Of a stretch of DNA of 64,000 bases, positions 51,763 to 60,626 are shown in pieces (positions within the stretch are counted from its first letter, which is position 1; each line of letters starts with the position of its first letter). Below the pieces are notes generated by a model. It ran no database searches. It had not been told where the DNA came from and saw nothing but the letters and a program-made list of their open reading frames with translations. The stretch covers positions 20,546-84,545 of the forward strand of contig REBS01000113.1 of assembly GCA_007692605.1 (NCBI GenBank), read 5' to 3'. This DNA comes from Gemmatimonadales bacterium (GTDB lineage Bacteria; Gemmatimonadota; Gemmatimonadetes; Longimicrobiales; Gaopeijiaceae). The position numbers were made by a program, and so were the translations under genes.

Positions 51763-53204
51763 CGCTCCACCTCGACCATCTCCAGAGGTTCGTGTTCGGA
51801 CTCCGCCGTCCTGAAGGTGAGGACGAAGGTCGCTCCCTCGAGTGTCGCCGACTCCTTTGGGTCATCGTCGCCAATCGCGACCGTCCCTCCCATCAACTCC
51901 ATCAATCGCTTGACCACCGCGAGGCCGAGTCCGGCCCCCGCCACATCTTCCTGGGAGTGCAACCGCTCGAAGAGCTCGAAAACCCGCTCTCGGTGCCCTT
52001 CGGCAATCCCCGGTCCGTTGTCGGACACGCGCAGCACGACCCGGGCTCCCTCGACCGCTCCCGAAATCCGTACCCGCCAGTCTCGGTCGGGAGCGCGGTA
52101 TTTCCACGCATTGCCCAGAAGGTTCTGGACCACCCGCCGGACGCCCTGCAGGTCCGCGGTCACGAGAGGGATCGCACCGACCACCTCGACCCCCTCCGGG
52201 TCCAACTCCCGGGCTACCCGAAGTTCCTCGACCACCTCGTCGATGACGAGCCTCGGATCGACGATCTCCCGCGAGACCTTTTCGGAATCCAGCTTCCCAT
52301 ACTCCAGAAGTCCGTCGATGAGCCGGTCCATCTGTTCTCCGGCCGTCAGGATGTTGCCGATGTACCGGCGGCCCTCTTCCGGCAGGTCCTCGGCATGTCG
52401 CCTCCGGATGATCTCGCCGAAGCCCAGGATCGCCCGCACCGGCGCCCTCAGGTCATGCGAAATCGAATAGCTGAGCGCCCTGAGATCGGCGTTGGCCTGC
52501 GCCAGTTCCTCGGTCCGGCGATGCACCCGCGCCTCGAGATCCCGGTTCAGACGGCGCACCTCCCGGGTGGCCTCGAGCTCGTCGGTGACGTCGTGGGCAA
52601 GGGACATCATCGAGGTCGGCTTGCCGTCGGCGCCCCGCAGCCACGAGTTGTACCACTCGCACCAGATGATCTGCCCGTCCCTGCGCAGGTTCCGGTTCAC
52701 CGAGAAGGATCCCGACTCTCCCGCCTCGAGGCTCTCGTTGATGATGCGCTCGACCTCGGGCAGATCCTCGGGAGGTACGAATCCCCAGTCGGACCAGCGC
52801 TTTCCGAGCACATCGGCCTCGCTCCACCCGAAGATGTCCTCCGCCCGCTTCGACCACCGCGAGACCCGAAACTCCTGATCGAACTCGATGAGCGCCAGCG
52901 GGGTGTTTTCGACATGAGAGGTGAGTCGCTCGTTCGCCGCCTTCAATTCACCCGTCGCCCGGGCCCGGCGGGCGAACTGGAACCTCAGGAGGATGAAGAG
53001 GAATCCGGCCGTGACGAGCACGAAGAGGGTGCCCTTCCACGTCTGCAGAGTGGCGAACGCTTCGGGGCCGGGGCTCAGCTGGAAGAGGACCCAGTCCGAG
53101 GCCACGATCCAGAGGATCCCGACGGCGGCGTACAACCCGGCTGCGACCGCGGCCGAGCGACCGGGGGATGGCGGTGCCGGGAGGAGGCCGGCCTGTTGCG
53201 GCAT
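51759..53204 (-). CDS. Membrane PAS-domain sensor histidine kinase
   Basis: 481 residues. Two N-terminal membrane helices (AAVAAGLYAAVGILWIVASDW and TLFVLVTAGFLFILLRFQF) flank a very short loop, so the signal is probably not an external ligand pocket. A PAS domain (ENTPLALIEFDQEFRVSRWS, WGFVPPEDLPEVERIINES, GSFSVNRNLRRDGQIIWCEW) is followed by a coiled linker (RDLEARVHRRTEELAQANADL) and a kinase with H-box SYSISHDLRAPVRAILGFGE, N-box LLGNAWKYRAP, VSDNGPGIA and GAGLGLAVVKRLMELMGG. The kinase core resembles those of phytochrome-type proteins. It is the first gene of a three-gene signalling operon. Confidence 0.94.
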   Translation of the reverse strand: MPQQAGLLPAPPSPGRSAAVAAGLYAAVGILWIVASDWVLFQLSPGPEAFATLQTWKGTLFVLVTAGFLFILLRFQFARRARATGELKAANERLTSHVENTPLALIEFDQEFRVSRWSKRAEDIFGWSEADVLGKRWSDWGFVPPEDLPEVERIINESLEAGESGSFSVNRNLRRDGQIIWCEWYNSWLRGADGKPTSMMSLAHDVTDELEATREVRRLNRDLEARVHRRTEELAQANADLRALSYSISHDLRAPVRAILGFGEIIRRRHAEDLPEEGRRYIGNILTAGEQMDRLIDGLLEYGKLDSEKVSREIVDPRLVIDEVVEELRVARELDPEGVEVVGAIPLVTADLQGVRRVVQNLLGNAWKYRAPDRDWRVRISGAVEGARVVLRVSDNGPGIAEGHRERVFELFERLHSQEDVAGAGLGLAVVKRLMELMGGTVAIGDDDPKESATLEGATFVLTFRTAESEHEPLEMVEVER

Positions 53205-53293
53205 TTACGGAGCCTTCGGGCCGGAGGTCGTCGAGGGCGGTGCTGCGTGCCGCAAGGTAGTCGCCGCGACGGATCCCGGTCAAATCGAACGGA

Positions 53294-54058
53294 TCACTCC
53301 GCTCCGCCGGACTCCCGGCTCGAGAGCCATCGGGACAACCGTCGCCGATACACGAGAAGCACGAGCAGGGGGAGGACCGCCGAGGTCACGACCCCCACCA
53401 GCACCCACCCGGTCGCCTCGATCGCGGTGGCTCCGATCACGGAGTAGAAGATGGTGCTCGGCACGGCTCCTGCGCCCACCGCGAGAAGGAACGCGGGCCA
53501 GCGGATCCCGGTGACCCCTGCCGCGTAGCTCACCAGGTCGGGATTGATGAACGGAATCACGCGACCCACGAATACCGTCAGCACTCCCCTGCGCTGCATG
53601 AACCCGTCGACCCGGGCCAGGCGGTCTTCGGACACGAGCCGCACCACCCCGGGTCGACCCACGGCCCGCGCGATCCCGAAGCAGATGGCGGCGGCCAGGA
53701 TCTGCGTCCCCAGGGTCAGAAGTCCCCCGAGGACGATCCCGAAGAGCATCGCATTCACGATCCCGAGGAGAAACGACGGTCCGGGCGGGAAGATCGAGGT
53801 GGCGATCTGGAGGAGTCCCGAGATCACGGGTGCCCACGCCCCGAACTGCAGGAGCCACACCCGCAGTCCCTCGGGTTCGCCCTCGCGAAGGATCTCCCAC
53901 GCCACGCCCAGCTCCGCCCTGAACGCGGGGCTGAAGCCGACGAGCGCCGCGCCGGCCATGACCAGGATCAACGCCGGCAGGAGCGAAAGAGCGATCGGAA
54001 CCGCTCGGTCGCCGCGTCCTTCCTCCGTAGAGGGCTCTCGCGCCGGGTCAGGAGTCAT
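53294..54058 (-). CDS. TVP38/TMEM64 family membrane protein (VTT domain)
   Basis: 254 residues from ATG 54058; the track's longer start is unsupported. Several membrane helices are present (IALSLLPALILVMAGAALVG, APVISGLLQIATSIFPPGPSF, ILAAAICFGIARAVG, TIFYSVIGATAIEATG, VLVGVVTSAVLPLLVLLVY). The SNARE-associated/VTT core is visible in NAMLFGIVLGGLLTLGTQILA and FVGRVIPFINPDLVSYAAGVTGI. Family members related to DedA and YdjX are linked to membrane lipid flipping and envelope integrity, with no defined reaction here. It is divergent from the M20 peptidase gene, with an inverted repeat in between. Confidence 0.88.
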   Translation of the reverse strand: MTPDPAREPSTEEGRGDRAVPIALSLLPALILVMAGAALVGFSPAFRAELGVAWEILREGEPEGLRVWLLQFGAWAPVISGLLQIATSIFPPGPSFLLGIVNAMLFGIVLGGLLTLGTQILAAAICFGIARAVGRPGVVRLVSEDRLARVDGFMQRRGVLTVFVGRVIPFINPDLVSYAAGVTGIRWPAFLLAVGAGAVPSTIFYSVIGATAIEATGWVLVGVVTSAVLPLLVLLVYRRRLSRWLSSRESGGAE

Positions 54059-54066
54059 GGCCGTGA

Positions 54067-54090
54067 AACCTCCATCGGGGACCGGAGGTT
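54067..54090. promoter_or_regulatory. Inverted repeat in the divergent gap between the VTT protein and M20 peptidase genes
   Basis: AACCTCC, ten bases, GGAGGTT: a perfect 7-bp dyad in the 116-bp intergenic region. It could be an operator shared by the two divergent genes. One arm on the minus strand is also purine-rich and close to the VTT protein's ATG, so it may overlap its ribosome-binding site. Confidence 0.3.
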
Positions 54091-54174
54091 CCGAACACTC
54101 CACCCGTTGCGGCATTCGGCACCTTCGCCCTACCCTGCATATCACTCGGCGAATCACCCAAACTCCGGAGATCC

Positions 54175-55551
54175 ATGAAGACGTCCTCGAGCCTCGCCCG
54201 GCGCATTGCCGGCCCGTTCCTGGTCCTCATCCTGTTGTCAGGCTGTGAGCAGACCCCCGACACCGTGCCCGGCGAGGCGGTGACCGAACCGGCCGCCCCG
54301 GCGGATCCGGAAGGGACCCCGCCCGAAATCGAGGGGAGCTACGTCGAGGAGATGGAGAGGCTCGCATCGGATCCGCGGATCGAAGCGGCCTTCCGCATCA
54401 TCGAGGAGATCGAGCCCCGCACGATGGAGGACCTGGTCACCATCACCGAGATCCCGGCCCCTCCCTTCATGGAGGACGAACGGGCCGAAGCCTACGTGGA
54501 GATGCTGCGTGACGCGGGCCTGGACGACGTGTCGCGCGACGACGAGGGCAATGTCATCGGAGTTCGCCCGGGCACCGTCGGAGATCGGGTCATCGTGGTC
54601 TCGGCGCACCTGGATACCGTGTTCCCCGAAGGCACCGACGTGACCGTGGAGTTTCGGGGCGACACCCTCTTCGCGCCCGGGGTCGGCGACGACTCCCGTG
54701 GACTCGCCATGCTCCTGGCCGTGGTCCGTGCGATGGAGCAGGCAGAGATCGAGACCGAGCAGGATGTGTGGTTCGTGGGCACCGTGGGCGAGGAGGGGCT
54801 CGGGGATCTTCGAGGCGTGAAGCACCTCTTCCGGGAGGGCGGACCGCAGATCGACGCATTCCTCTCGGTCGACGGTCCGGGCGACGACCGAGTCATCAAC
54901 CAGGCGCTCGGGTCCCTTCGGTACCGGGTCACCTTCTCGGGCCCCGGAGGCCATTCATGGGGTGACTTCGGGATGGTCAATCCCGCGCATGCCCAGGGAC
55001 TCGCCGTCCAGCTCTTCACCGATCGGGCGCGCGAGTTCGTGGCCTCGGGCCCGCGTACGAGCTACAACGTCGGGCGTCAGGGTGGCGGCACATCGGTCAA
55101 CTCGGTGCCGGTCGATGTCTGGATGGAGGTCGACATGCGCTCGATCGATCCCGACCGCCTCCAGGGCATCGGGGAGCTGTTTCGGGAAACGATGCACGAG
55201 GCGCTCGATCGGTACAACGCGCGGCATGAAGAGGGCCCCCACCTGACAGTCGAGCTCGACCGCGTCGGAGACCGCCCCAGCGGAGAGATCGCTCCGGACG
55301 AGCCCCTGGTCCAGCGCGCCATGGCTGCCGCCGCATGGTTCGGGGGCGAGCCGAGCCTCGAGCGCTCCTCGACGGACTCGAACGTGCCGATCTCGCTCGG
55401 GATTCCGGCGGCGACGGTGGGACGAGGGGGCGTGGGCGGGGGCGCGCATTCGCTGGACGAATGGTGGCTGAACGAAGATGGGCACATCGCGATCCAGCGC
55501 ACCCTCCTCCTGGTCGTGGCCGAAGCCGGGCTCGCCTCGGAGTCCGACTGA
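54175..55551 (+). CDS. M20 family metallopeptidase, lipoprotein
   Basis: 458 residues. The lipobox LSGC (LVLILLSGCEQ) makes it a lipoprotein, followed by a proline/glutamate-rich tether. The M20 catalytic domain shows the first metal site VSAHLDTVFPEGTDV, the bridging aspartate region FAPGVGDDSRGLAMLL, the catalytic glutamates GTVGEEGLGDLRG, the dimerisation insert YRVTFSGPGGHSWGDFGMVN and a last metal site in GGGAHSLDEWW. Relatives are di/tripeptidases (PepT-like) that release amino acids from peptides in the envelope. The GTSVNSVPVDVWMEVDMRS stretch is well conserved in the family. Confidence 0.93.
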   Translation: MKTSSSLARRIAGPFLVLILLSGCEQTPDTVPGEAVTEPAAPADPEGTPPEIEGSYVEEMERLASDPRIEAAFRIIEEIEPRTMEDLVTITEIPAPPFMEDERAEAYVEMLRDAGLDDVSRDDEGNVIGVRPGTVGDRVIVVSAHLDTVFPEGTDVTVEFRGDTLFAPGVGDDSRGLAMLLAVVRAMEQAEIETEQDVWFVGTVGEEGLGDLRGVKHLFREGGPQIDAFLSVDGPGDDRVINQALGSLRYRVTFSGPGGHSWGDFGMVNPAHAQGLAVQLFTDRAREFVASGPRTSYNVGRQGGGTSVNSVPVDVWMEVDMRSIDPDRLQGIGELFRETMHEALDRYNARHEEGPHLTVELDRVGDRPSGEIAPDEPLVQRAMAAAAWFGGEPSLERSSTDSNVPISLGIPAATVGRGGVGGGAHSLDEWWLNEDGHIAIQRTLLLVVAEAGLASESD

Positions 55552-55554
55552 CCC

Positions 55555-56067
55555 TCAGCGCCTCGATTCGAGGAGCCAGCGGGGCGCTCCCGGTGGGGCG
55601 CTGCGTGCCTCGTCGAGGCTGGGCGGGGCGCATTCGGCCCCCTCGTAGAGGTCGATGAGCGCCCCGAGGCCCCGGGCGATCTCGTCGGCCGCCGGGTCCT
55701 CATCGCCCCGCTTCTCGACCTCGGTCAGGAAGCGCTTCAGATACCACTCCACCCGGTTCGGGTAGGGCAGAACCCGGTCGGCGACCCAGCGGAGGGCGAC
55801 GGCGGCACCCAGAAGGATCGGTGACATCCACCACCACTCGAAGAGCAGGATCAGCGCCCCCAGGAAGGGCAGGAGCCAGAGATCGGCGTTCAGCAGGGCA
55901 TACCATCCTCCCATCACCAGCCGGCTGGCACGGCGCGCGATTCCTTCCGATCCCGGCGGAGCGAGGGTCCGGACCGCCCAGACCCCCGCCGCGTCCACCC
56001 TCCGCCCCAGGGGCACCGCCACCGCATAGATCACGGCCAGGGTCCAGGCCACGCCGAGCGCCATCAT
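55555..56067 (-). CDS. Small membrane protein of unknown function
   Basis: 170 residues from the ATG at 56067 (the next codon is also ATG). Two to three hydrophobic segments are visible (MALGVAWTLAVIYAVAVPLG, LWLLPFLGALILLFEWWW, ILLGAAVALRWVADRV) followed by a charged cytoplasmic tail (EWYLKRFLTEVEKRGDEDPAADEI). No family is recognised. The tail has the look of a short helical domain, perhaps a partner-binding region. It is convergent with the M20 peptidase gene, separated by 3 bp, and divergent from the metzincin-like gene by 290 bp. The longer track ORF extends into a region lacking coding features. Confidence 0.55.
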   Translation of the reverse strand: MMALGVAWTLAVIYAVAVPLGRRVDAAGVWAVRTLAPPGSEGIARRASRLVMGGWYALLNADLWLLPFLGALILLFEWWWMSPILLGAAVALRWVADRVLPYPNRVEWYLKRFLTEVEKRGDEDPAADEIARGLGALIDLYEGAECAPPSLDEARSAPPGAPRWLLESRR

Positions 56068-56357
56068 GGGGTAGGCCCCACCCGGAGTCTGTCGATCGAC
56101 GCACGCGGGGGGTCGAGCGCGTCGGGGAAGGACCGAATCCGGGATCGAATGGAGGATCGAAGCATCGCGCAGTGGATTCAGGGTGAGCGTCAGCGGGAGT
56201 CGCAATGTATCGGGCGCTCGCGATTTCGTCAGGAGGGGACGGTCGACCTTCCGGGAGAGGCAGGGGTACCAAGGAGCGGATCCGGGAGGCCCGATCGCCT
56301 CGAGCCCCCGGTGCGACTCCCATTCGGCCTGCGGCCCGAAGACACGAGGTGACCCCG

Positions 56358-57275
56358 ATGTACCTTCCGATTCTGCTCGCGATCTGGAGTACCCTCCCCG
56401 CTCCGGTGTGCGACACGCCCATCGCGTGGAAGATCGACCAGATCGACGAGCGCTTCGGGATGACGCTCGAAGAGGCGCAAACCGCAGTCACCGAAGCCGC
56501 GGGTCTGTGGGAGACCGCTGCGGGCCGCCCCCTCTTCGAGCACGACCCCGAGGACGGCTTTCCCATCACCTTCGTCTGGGATTCCCGGCACCAGATGATG
56601 CAGGACCGGATCACCCGCGAGTCCCAACTGGCGGAGCGAAGCACCGCGATCCAGGACCGCCGGAACGCACTGGATGAGGCCCGCGAAGCGCTTCGACTCG
56701 AGCGAGCTCTCTACGATCAGAGGCTGGAGGCTCTCGAGGGACGACAGGCGGAGCACCGACGGGCGATCGAATACTGGGAGAGCCGGGGAGGGCCTCCACC
56801 GGCCGAGGCCCGCGAGCTCGACCGGGTCCGCGACGAACTCGAGCGCGAGCGGATGCGGTTGCAGGAGAAGGCCGAGGGGATCAACACGCTCGTGGCCCGG
56901 GTCAACGAGGACACCGAGGCCCTGAACGAGGCGATCTCGGAGTACAACGCCGCCCAGGCGCGTCTCCGGGGCGGAGTCGACGACGGGATGCTCACCGGCT
57001 TCTACCGCGAGTCCTCGCGCGCGCTCGGCTCCTGGGTCCTCTCGATGAGCCGCGAGATCGAGATCTACCAGTTCGACGACCCCGACCACCTGATCCGTGC
57101 GATCGCCCACGAGCTCGGGCACGCGCTCGGGCTCGGCTACACCTCGAACCCGAGCGCGATCATGTACGAGCACGCCCGATCCGCCCGCGCCGGACAGCGG
57201 GGGCTGGGGGGCGCCCAGCTCCACCCCGCCGACGTCGAGCTGGTCAGGAGCCGCTGTCCCCTCCCATCGCCCTGA
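56358..57275 (+). CDS. Metzincin-like zinc metalloprotease with coiled-coil insertion and altered zinc motif
   Basis: 305 residues from ATG 56358 with a short signal peptide (MYLPILLAIWSTLPAP). An N-terminal matrixin-like part (IAWKIDQIDERFGMTLEEAQ, LWETAAGRPLFEHDPEDGFPITFVWDSR) is interrupted by about 110 residues of predicted coiled coil (NALDEAREALRLERALYDQRL to NEDTEALNEAISEYNAAQARL). The zinc motif is H251-E-L-G-H255-A-L-G-L-G-Y261, then Met-turn NPSAIMY. Metzincins normally have His or Asp at position 261; here it is Tyr (TAC, one base from CAC). The protein may bind zinc with a different third ligand, or be inactive. The 3' end overlaps the convergent M14 gene by 32 bp. Confidence 0.78.
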   Translation: MYLPILLAIWSTLPAPVCDTPIAWKIDQIDERFGMTLEEAQTAVTEAAGLWETAAGRPLFEHDPEDGFPITFVWDSRHQMMQDRITRESQLAERSTAIQDRRNALDEAREALRLERALYDQRLEALEGRQAEHRRAIEYWESRGGPPPAEARELDRVRDELERERMRLQEKAEGINTLVARVNEDTEALNEAISEYNAAQARLRGGVDDGMLTGFYRESSRALGSWVLSMSREIEIYQFDDPDHLIRAIAHELGHALGLGYTSNPSAIMYEHARSARAGQRGLGGAQLHPADVELVRSRCPLPSP

Positions 57276-59610
57276 GCAGTAGGGGCCAGGTCGCCGAGGA
57301 CTGCCCGCGGTAATCCGGCTGGAAGCCGAAGAGGATCAGCTCGCCCTCGCCGATCACGACGCGGAGCATGGCGGCGCCTTCGGCCACGAATTCCGGCCCC
57401 ATGAGCCACCCCGACAGGAGCGGATCACCCGATCCGTAGCGGGCCAGCACCTCGACCCTCGGGTCGTCGACGGTGAAGGCGCGCGAGCCGCCACCCCCGC
57501 CCCCACCCTGGAACCAGGCGATCGACTCCTCCTCGAGCCCGGCCACGAAGGGGTGAGCCTCGAGCTCCAGCCGCAGGATCGAGCCCGGGACGTAGAAGCT
57601 CTGCGAGCTCTCGCCCTGCCCGCTCCGGCCGACCTCGATGTCGAAGAGGTCGATGAACAGGTCGGCCGCGGATTCCACCGCGACGACGCGCCCCCCGCCC
57701 TCGACGAAGGCCCGGAGGTGGTCGAGGCCCTCCTCGCCGATCCCGCCGGCATAGGGCTCGGCGATCTGGTTCGGCGAGATCCCGCTCACGATCGAGCCCG
57801 CTCCCCGCGACTGGAAGAGCACCACGTCGACCCGCTCCCGGAAGCTCCCGTCCCGCATGTCGACCTGCATGAGGGTGTCGTAGTCGAGCTGGTGCTGGTC
57901 CAGAACCCATCGGGTCCACCCGGAAGGCTGCGACTCGCCCCACCCCTTGAAGACGCCCACCCGGGGTGCCGCGGGACCGGTGAGTTCCGCGGGAAGCGGA
58001 TACTCGATCCGGTCGGGAACCGGGATCACCTCCGACAGCTGGGCGTCGAAGGCCTCCTCGATCGCGGTGACTTCGACTCCCATCAGCAGGGGCAGGGTGT
58101 GGGCCGTCACATCGTAGGGCACCTGGGGAGGCCCTCCGGGATACTGCCGCAGGTCCGGGTACTCCTGCCGCTCGAGGAGCGCCTGCGCGAACGAGGCGAA
58201 GGGCTGGTCCATCGGGATCACGTAGCTTCCCGCGGGCCAGCTGCGGCCCTGCGCGGTGAAGGGCGCGGTGGCCTCGTGCACCTCGACATCTCCCACGCGC
58301 AGAATCCGGATCATGTCGGTCATCCGCACGGGATCGGTCTGCTCGGGGGGGATCACCCAGGCCGCCGGCCACCGGTCCCAGCGCTCCACTGCGCGCTCCT
58401 GGATCCCGTGGAAGTTGCGCACCCAGTACTCGCGGTTGCGGGCCGCATGCCGGAGCACGGCCATCGAGGCGGACTCCATGTACTCGACGATGTCGCCGAT
58501 CCCCCACTCACCCCCGGGCCAGGGCGCTGGATGGTTCCAGCTGGAGGTGTGAGGGTCGGCGCCCCGGCGAGCACTCAGATCCTCGGGGGCCAGCTGCACC
58601 GGCGCGGCCCAGTCGGCGCGGGCGACCTCGACCAGGATCCGTGCGCCCCCGTGGTGGTGCTGGTAGGCGCGGGCGGGTGTGAAGGCGTCGAAGATCGAGT
58701 AGGTGCCGACGCCGGTCTTCCCCTCGGCCAGGAGTTCGGCCGCCACGTAGGATCCGAGCTGATTGACCGCTCCGATCAGCGAGGGGTCGATGTTGGGCTC
58801 CCACGGATCCTGGTACGGCGGCACCCAGATCCGGAGGTTGTCGGCCCAGAGCTGATGATGATCCTGCACGATGTGCGGCCGCCAGGCGTTGTGCGCGTGA
58901 CGCACGGTCAACTCGGTCTCGACCTGCCGGATCGCGTACCAGTCCCGGTTGTTGTCGTGCCCCACGTACCAGTGATAGAGCCAGGGGAGCGGGGCGCTCT
59001 GGAACTCGGTGTCCTTCCACTCGTTCCACCAGTCCGCCACGTACTGGGTGCCGTCGGGATTCAGCGAGGGCACGCTGAGGAGCACCACGTTCTCGAGGAT
59101 CTCGAGCACCTCGGGGTCATCGGAGGTCGCCAGGCGGTAGAGGAGCGAGGGGGGCATCTGGCCCGACCCGACCTCGAAGGAGTGGATGTGGTTCGTGATC
59201 AGCACCACCGCCTTCCCCTCGCGGAGGAGCTCGTCGCGGTGCGCATCGTCTCGAATCCGCCGGGGATCGGCGAGCGTCTGGTTGATCTCGCGCAGCTCCT
59301 CCTTGCGCTCGAGGTTCCCGGGCGCCGAGACCGTGAGCATCACGAAGTGCCGGTCGCGCGTGGTCATCCCGAGGGTGTCGATCTGGATCCGGGGACTCGC
59401 GGCCGCCAGCCGATCGTAGTAGGAAAGAAGGCTCTCCCAGTCCGCCAGCTCCCGGTCGGTGCCCATCTCGAACCCGAAGTGTTCGAGCGGGGTGGGGACC
59501 TGGGCCTCGAGCGTGTTCGAGACCAGGAGCAGGGCGAGAAGGGGTGTCAGGGCCGCCGCGAGGGAGATCGAGGGGCGCGCGAAGGTTACGGGACGTGTGG
59601 ATCGAGACAT
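57244..59610 (-). CDS. Secreted M14 zinc carboxypeptidase with long C-terminal region
   Basis: 788 residues from ATG 59610; the 1183-residue track ORF runs through the rhomboid gene in a shadow frame. A signal peptide (AAALTPLLALLLVSNTLEAQ) precedes a funnelin domain: TNHIHSFEVGSG holds the HxxE zinc pair, SVPSLNPDGTQYVADWW and GHDNNRDWYAIRQ hold the NPDG and NR substrate-binding residues. The C-terminal half contains a probable class-I glutamine-amidotransferase-like or Rossmann domain (APRVGVFKGWGESQPSGWTRW, DVVLFQSRGAG, LRAFVEGGGRVVAVES) common in Bacteroidota/Gemmatimonadota M14 proteins. A stretch of seven glycines (WFQGGGGGGGSRAF) marks a loop. It likely trims peptides outside the cell. 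Confidence 0.9.
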   Translation of the reverse strand: MSRSTRPVTFARPSISLAAALTPLLALLLVSNTLEAQVPTPLEHFGFEMGTDRELADWESLLSYYDRLAAASPRIQIDTLGMTTRDRHFVMLTVSAPGNLERKEELREINQTLADPRRIRDDAHRDELLREGKAVVLITNHIHSFEVGSGQMPPSLLYRLATSDDPEVLEILENVVLLSVPSLNPDGTQYVADWWNEWKDTEFQSAPLPWLYHWYVGHDNNRDWYAIRQVETELTVRHAHNAWRPHIVQDHHQLWADNLRIWVPPYQDPWEPNIDPSLIGAVNQLGSYVAAELLAEGKTGVGTYSIFDAFTPARAYQHHHGGARILVEVARADWAAPVQLAPEDLSARRGADPHTSSWNHPAPWPGGEWGIGDIVEYMESASMAVLRHAARNREYWVRNFHGIQERAVERWDRWPAAWVIPPEQTDPVRMTDMIRILRVGDVEVHEATAPFTAQGRSWPAGSYVIPMDQPFASFAQALLERQEYPDLRQYPGGPPQVPYDVTAHTLPLLMGVEVTAIEEAFDAQLSEVIPVPDRIEYPLPAELTGPAAPRVGVFKGWGESQPSGWTRWVLDQHQLDYDTLMQVDMRDGSFRERVDVVLFQSRGAGSIVSGISPNQIAEPYAGGIGEEGLDHLRAFVEGGGRVVAVESAADLFIDLFDIEVGRSGQGESSQSFYVPGSILRLELEAHPFVAGLEEESIAWFQGGGGGGGSRAFTVDDPRVEVLARYGSGDPLLSGWLMGPEFVAEGAAMLRVVIGEGELILFGFQPDYRGQSSATWPLLLRAMGGDSGS

Positions 59611-59675
59611 GGCGTTCCGGAGACGTCGGGGAATGGTGTCGGGTGGATGCGCCCATGGTAACGCCCCACCGCCCG

Positions 59676-60563
59676 TCAGTCCATCTGTCGACGCCTCGAA
59701 ACCTCGTCCAGGACCTTCCGCTCCTCGGAGGTGAGGGAGCTGATCCCCGAGGCCGAGATCTTGTCGAGGATGCGGTCCACCTCGTCGAGGAGCTCCTTCT
59801 CGGGGCGATCCTCGCGACCCTCCCGACCCCCGGCCCGCATCAGCCGACGATGGATCGGCTCCCGCTTGCGTGCGTCGGGCTCGGCACTCCCCGAGTCCTT
59901 TCGCGGGACGATCGCCACCTGCTGGCCGAACCCCGCCGTCCCCGCGAACCGGTTGCTCGTCCCCCCGGGGGGGGCGAAGCGGAGATAGAGGAAGGCCGCG
60001 GCCAGCCCTCCGAGGTGCGCGAAGTGGGCGATGTTGTCCTGCGGCCCGCCGAAGCTCGAGATGAAGGCCATCACGAAGAGGAAGGCGACGAGCCACTTGG
60101 CCTTCACGGGGAAGATTCCGAACACGTAGATGGGAGCGTTCGGCCAGTTCCAGGCGAAGGCCAGCATCAGCCCGTAGACGGCGGCCGAGGCACCGATGAT
60201 CGAGGCGGAATGGGCGAAGATGAAGCTGAGCAGCGCCCCACCGATCCCGCAGGCGACGTAGAACTTGAGGAAGTCCGCCGATCCCCACTTCTGCTCGAGA
60301 GGGGCTCCGAAGAAGAAGAGGATCAGCATGTTCAACGCCACGTGCAGGAAATTGCCGTGGATGAACATGTAGGTGATGATGCCCCAGGGGCGCGTCAGCG
60401 CCTCGGCCGGGGTGAATCCGAACCAGTGGTAGAAGAAGGTCGGACTCGTGACGGTCCCCACCAGGAAGATCACCGCATTGGCAATGATCAGCCGTTTCAC
60501 CCAGGGAGTCAGGGTGAATCCGAAGCCGAAGCCCGAGGAAGCGGTGGTGGATCCGAACGACAT
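59676..60563 (-). CDS. Rhomboid family intramembrane serine protease
   Basis: 295 residues with about six membrane helices. The active-site serine is in IIGASAAVYGL (usually GASGA; here alanine follows the serine) and the catalytic histidine in NIAHFAHLGGLAAAF; the conserved N-terminal HGNFLHVALNMLILFFFG and GIITYMFIHGN loops are present. After the membrane part comes a basic linker (DARKREPIHRRLMRAGGREGRE) and a helical C-terminal domain (EKELLDEVDRILDKISASG, SSLTSEERKVLDEVSRRRQ) of the kind fused to rhomboids in Bacteroidota and Gemmatimonadota. It releases membrane-anchored substrates; none is identified. Confidence 0.94.
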   Translation of the reverse strand: MSFGSTTASSGFGFGFTLTPWVKRLIIANAVIFLVGTVTSPTFFYHWFGFTPAEALTRPWGIITYMFIHGNFLHVALNMLILFFFGAPLEQKWGSADFLKFYVACGIGGALLSFIFAHSASIIGASAAVYGLMLAFAWNWPNAPIYVFGIFPVKAKWLVAFLFVMAFISSFGGPQDNIAHFAHLGGLAAAFLYLRFAPPGGTSNRFAGTAGFGQQVAIVPRKDSGSAEPDARKREPIHRRLMRAGGREGREDRPEKELLDEVDRILDKISASGISSLTSEERKVLDEVSRRRQMD

Positions 60564-60626
60564 GGTGCTGGGGCCGAAGTCTGGAGGGGCGGAGAAGGAG
60601 CAGAGTAGCCCTCCTCTGCCCGGGAT

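Noticed and set aside
51792-53447. 551-residue plus-strand ORF
   Set aside because: Antisense to the PAS kinase with intact H and ATP boxes.
57481-57520. Run of glycine codons in the M14 gene as a repeat element
   Set aside because: It is a short in-frame glycine loop (seven Gly), not a repeat array or mobile element.
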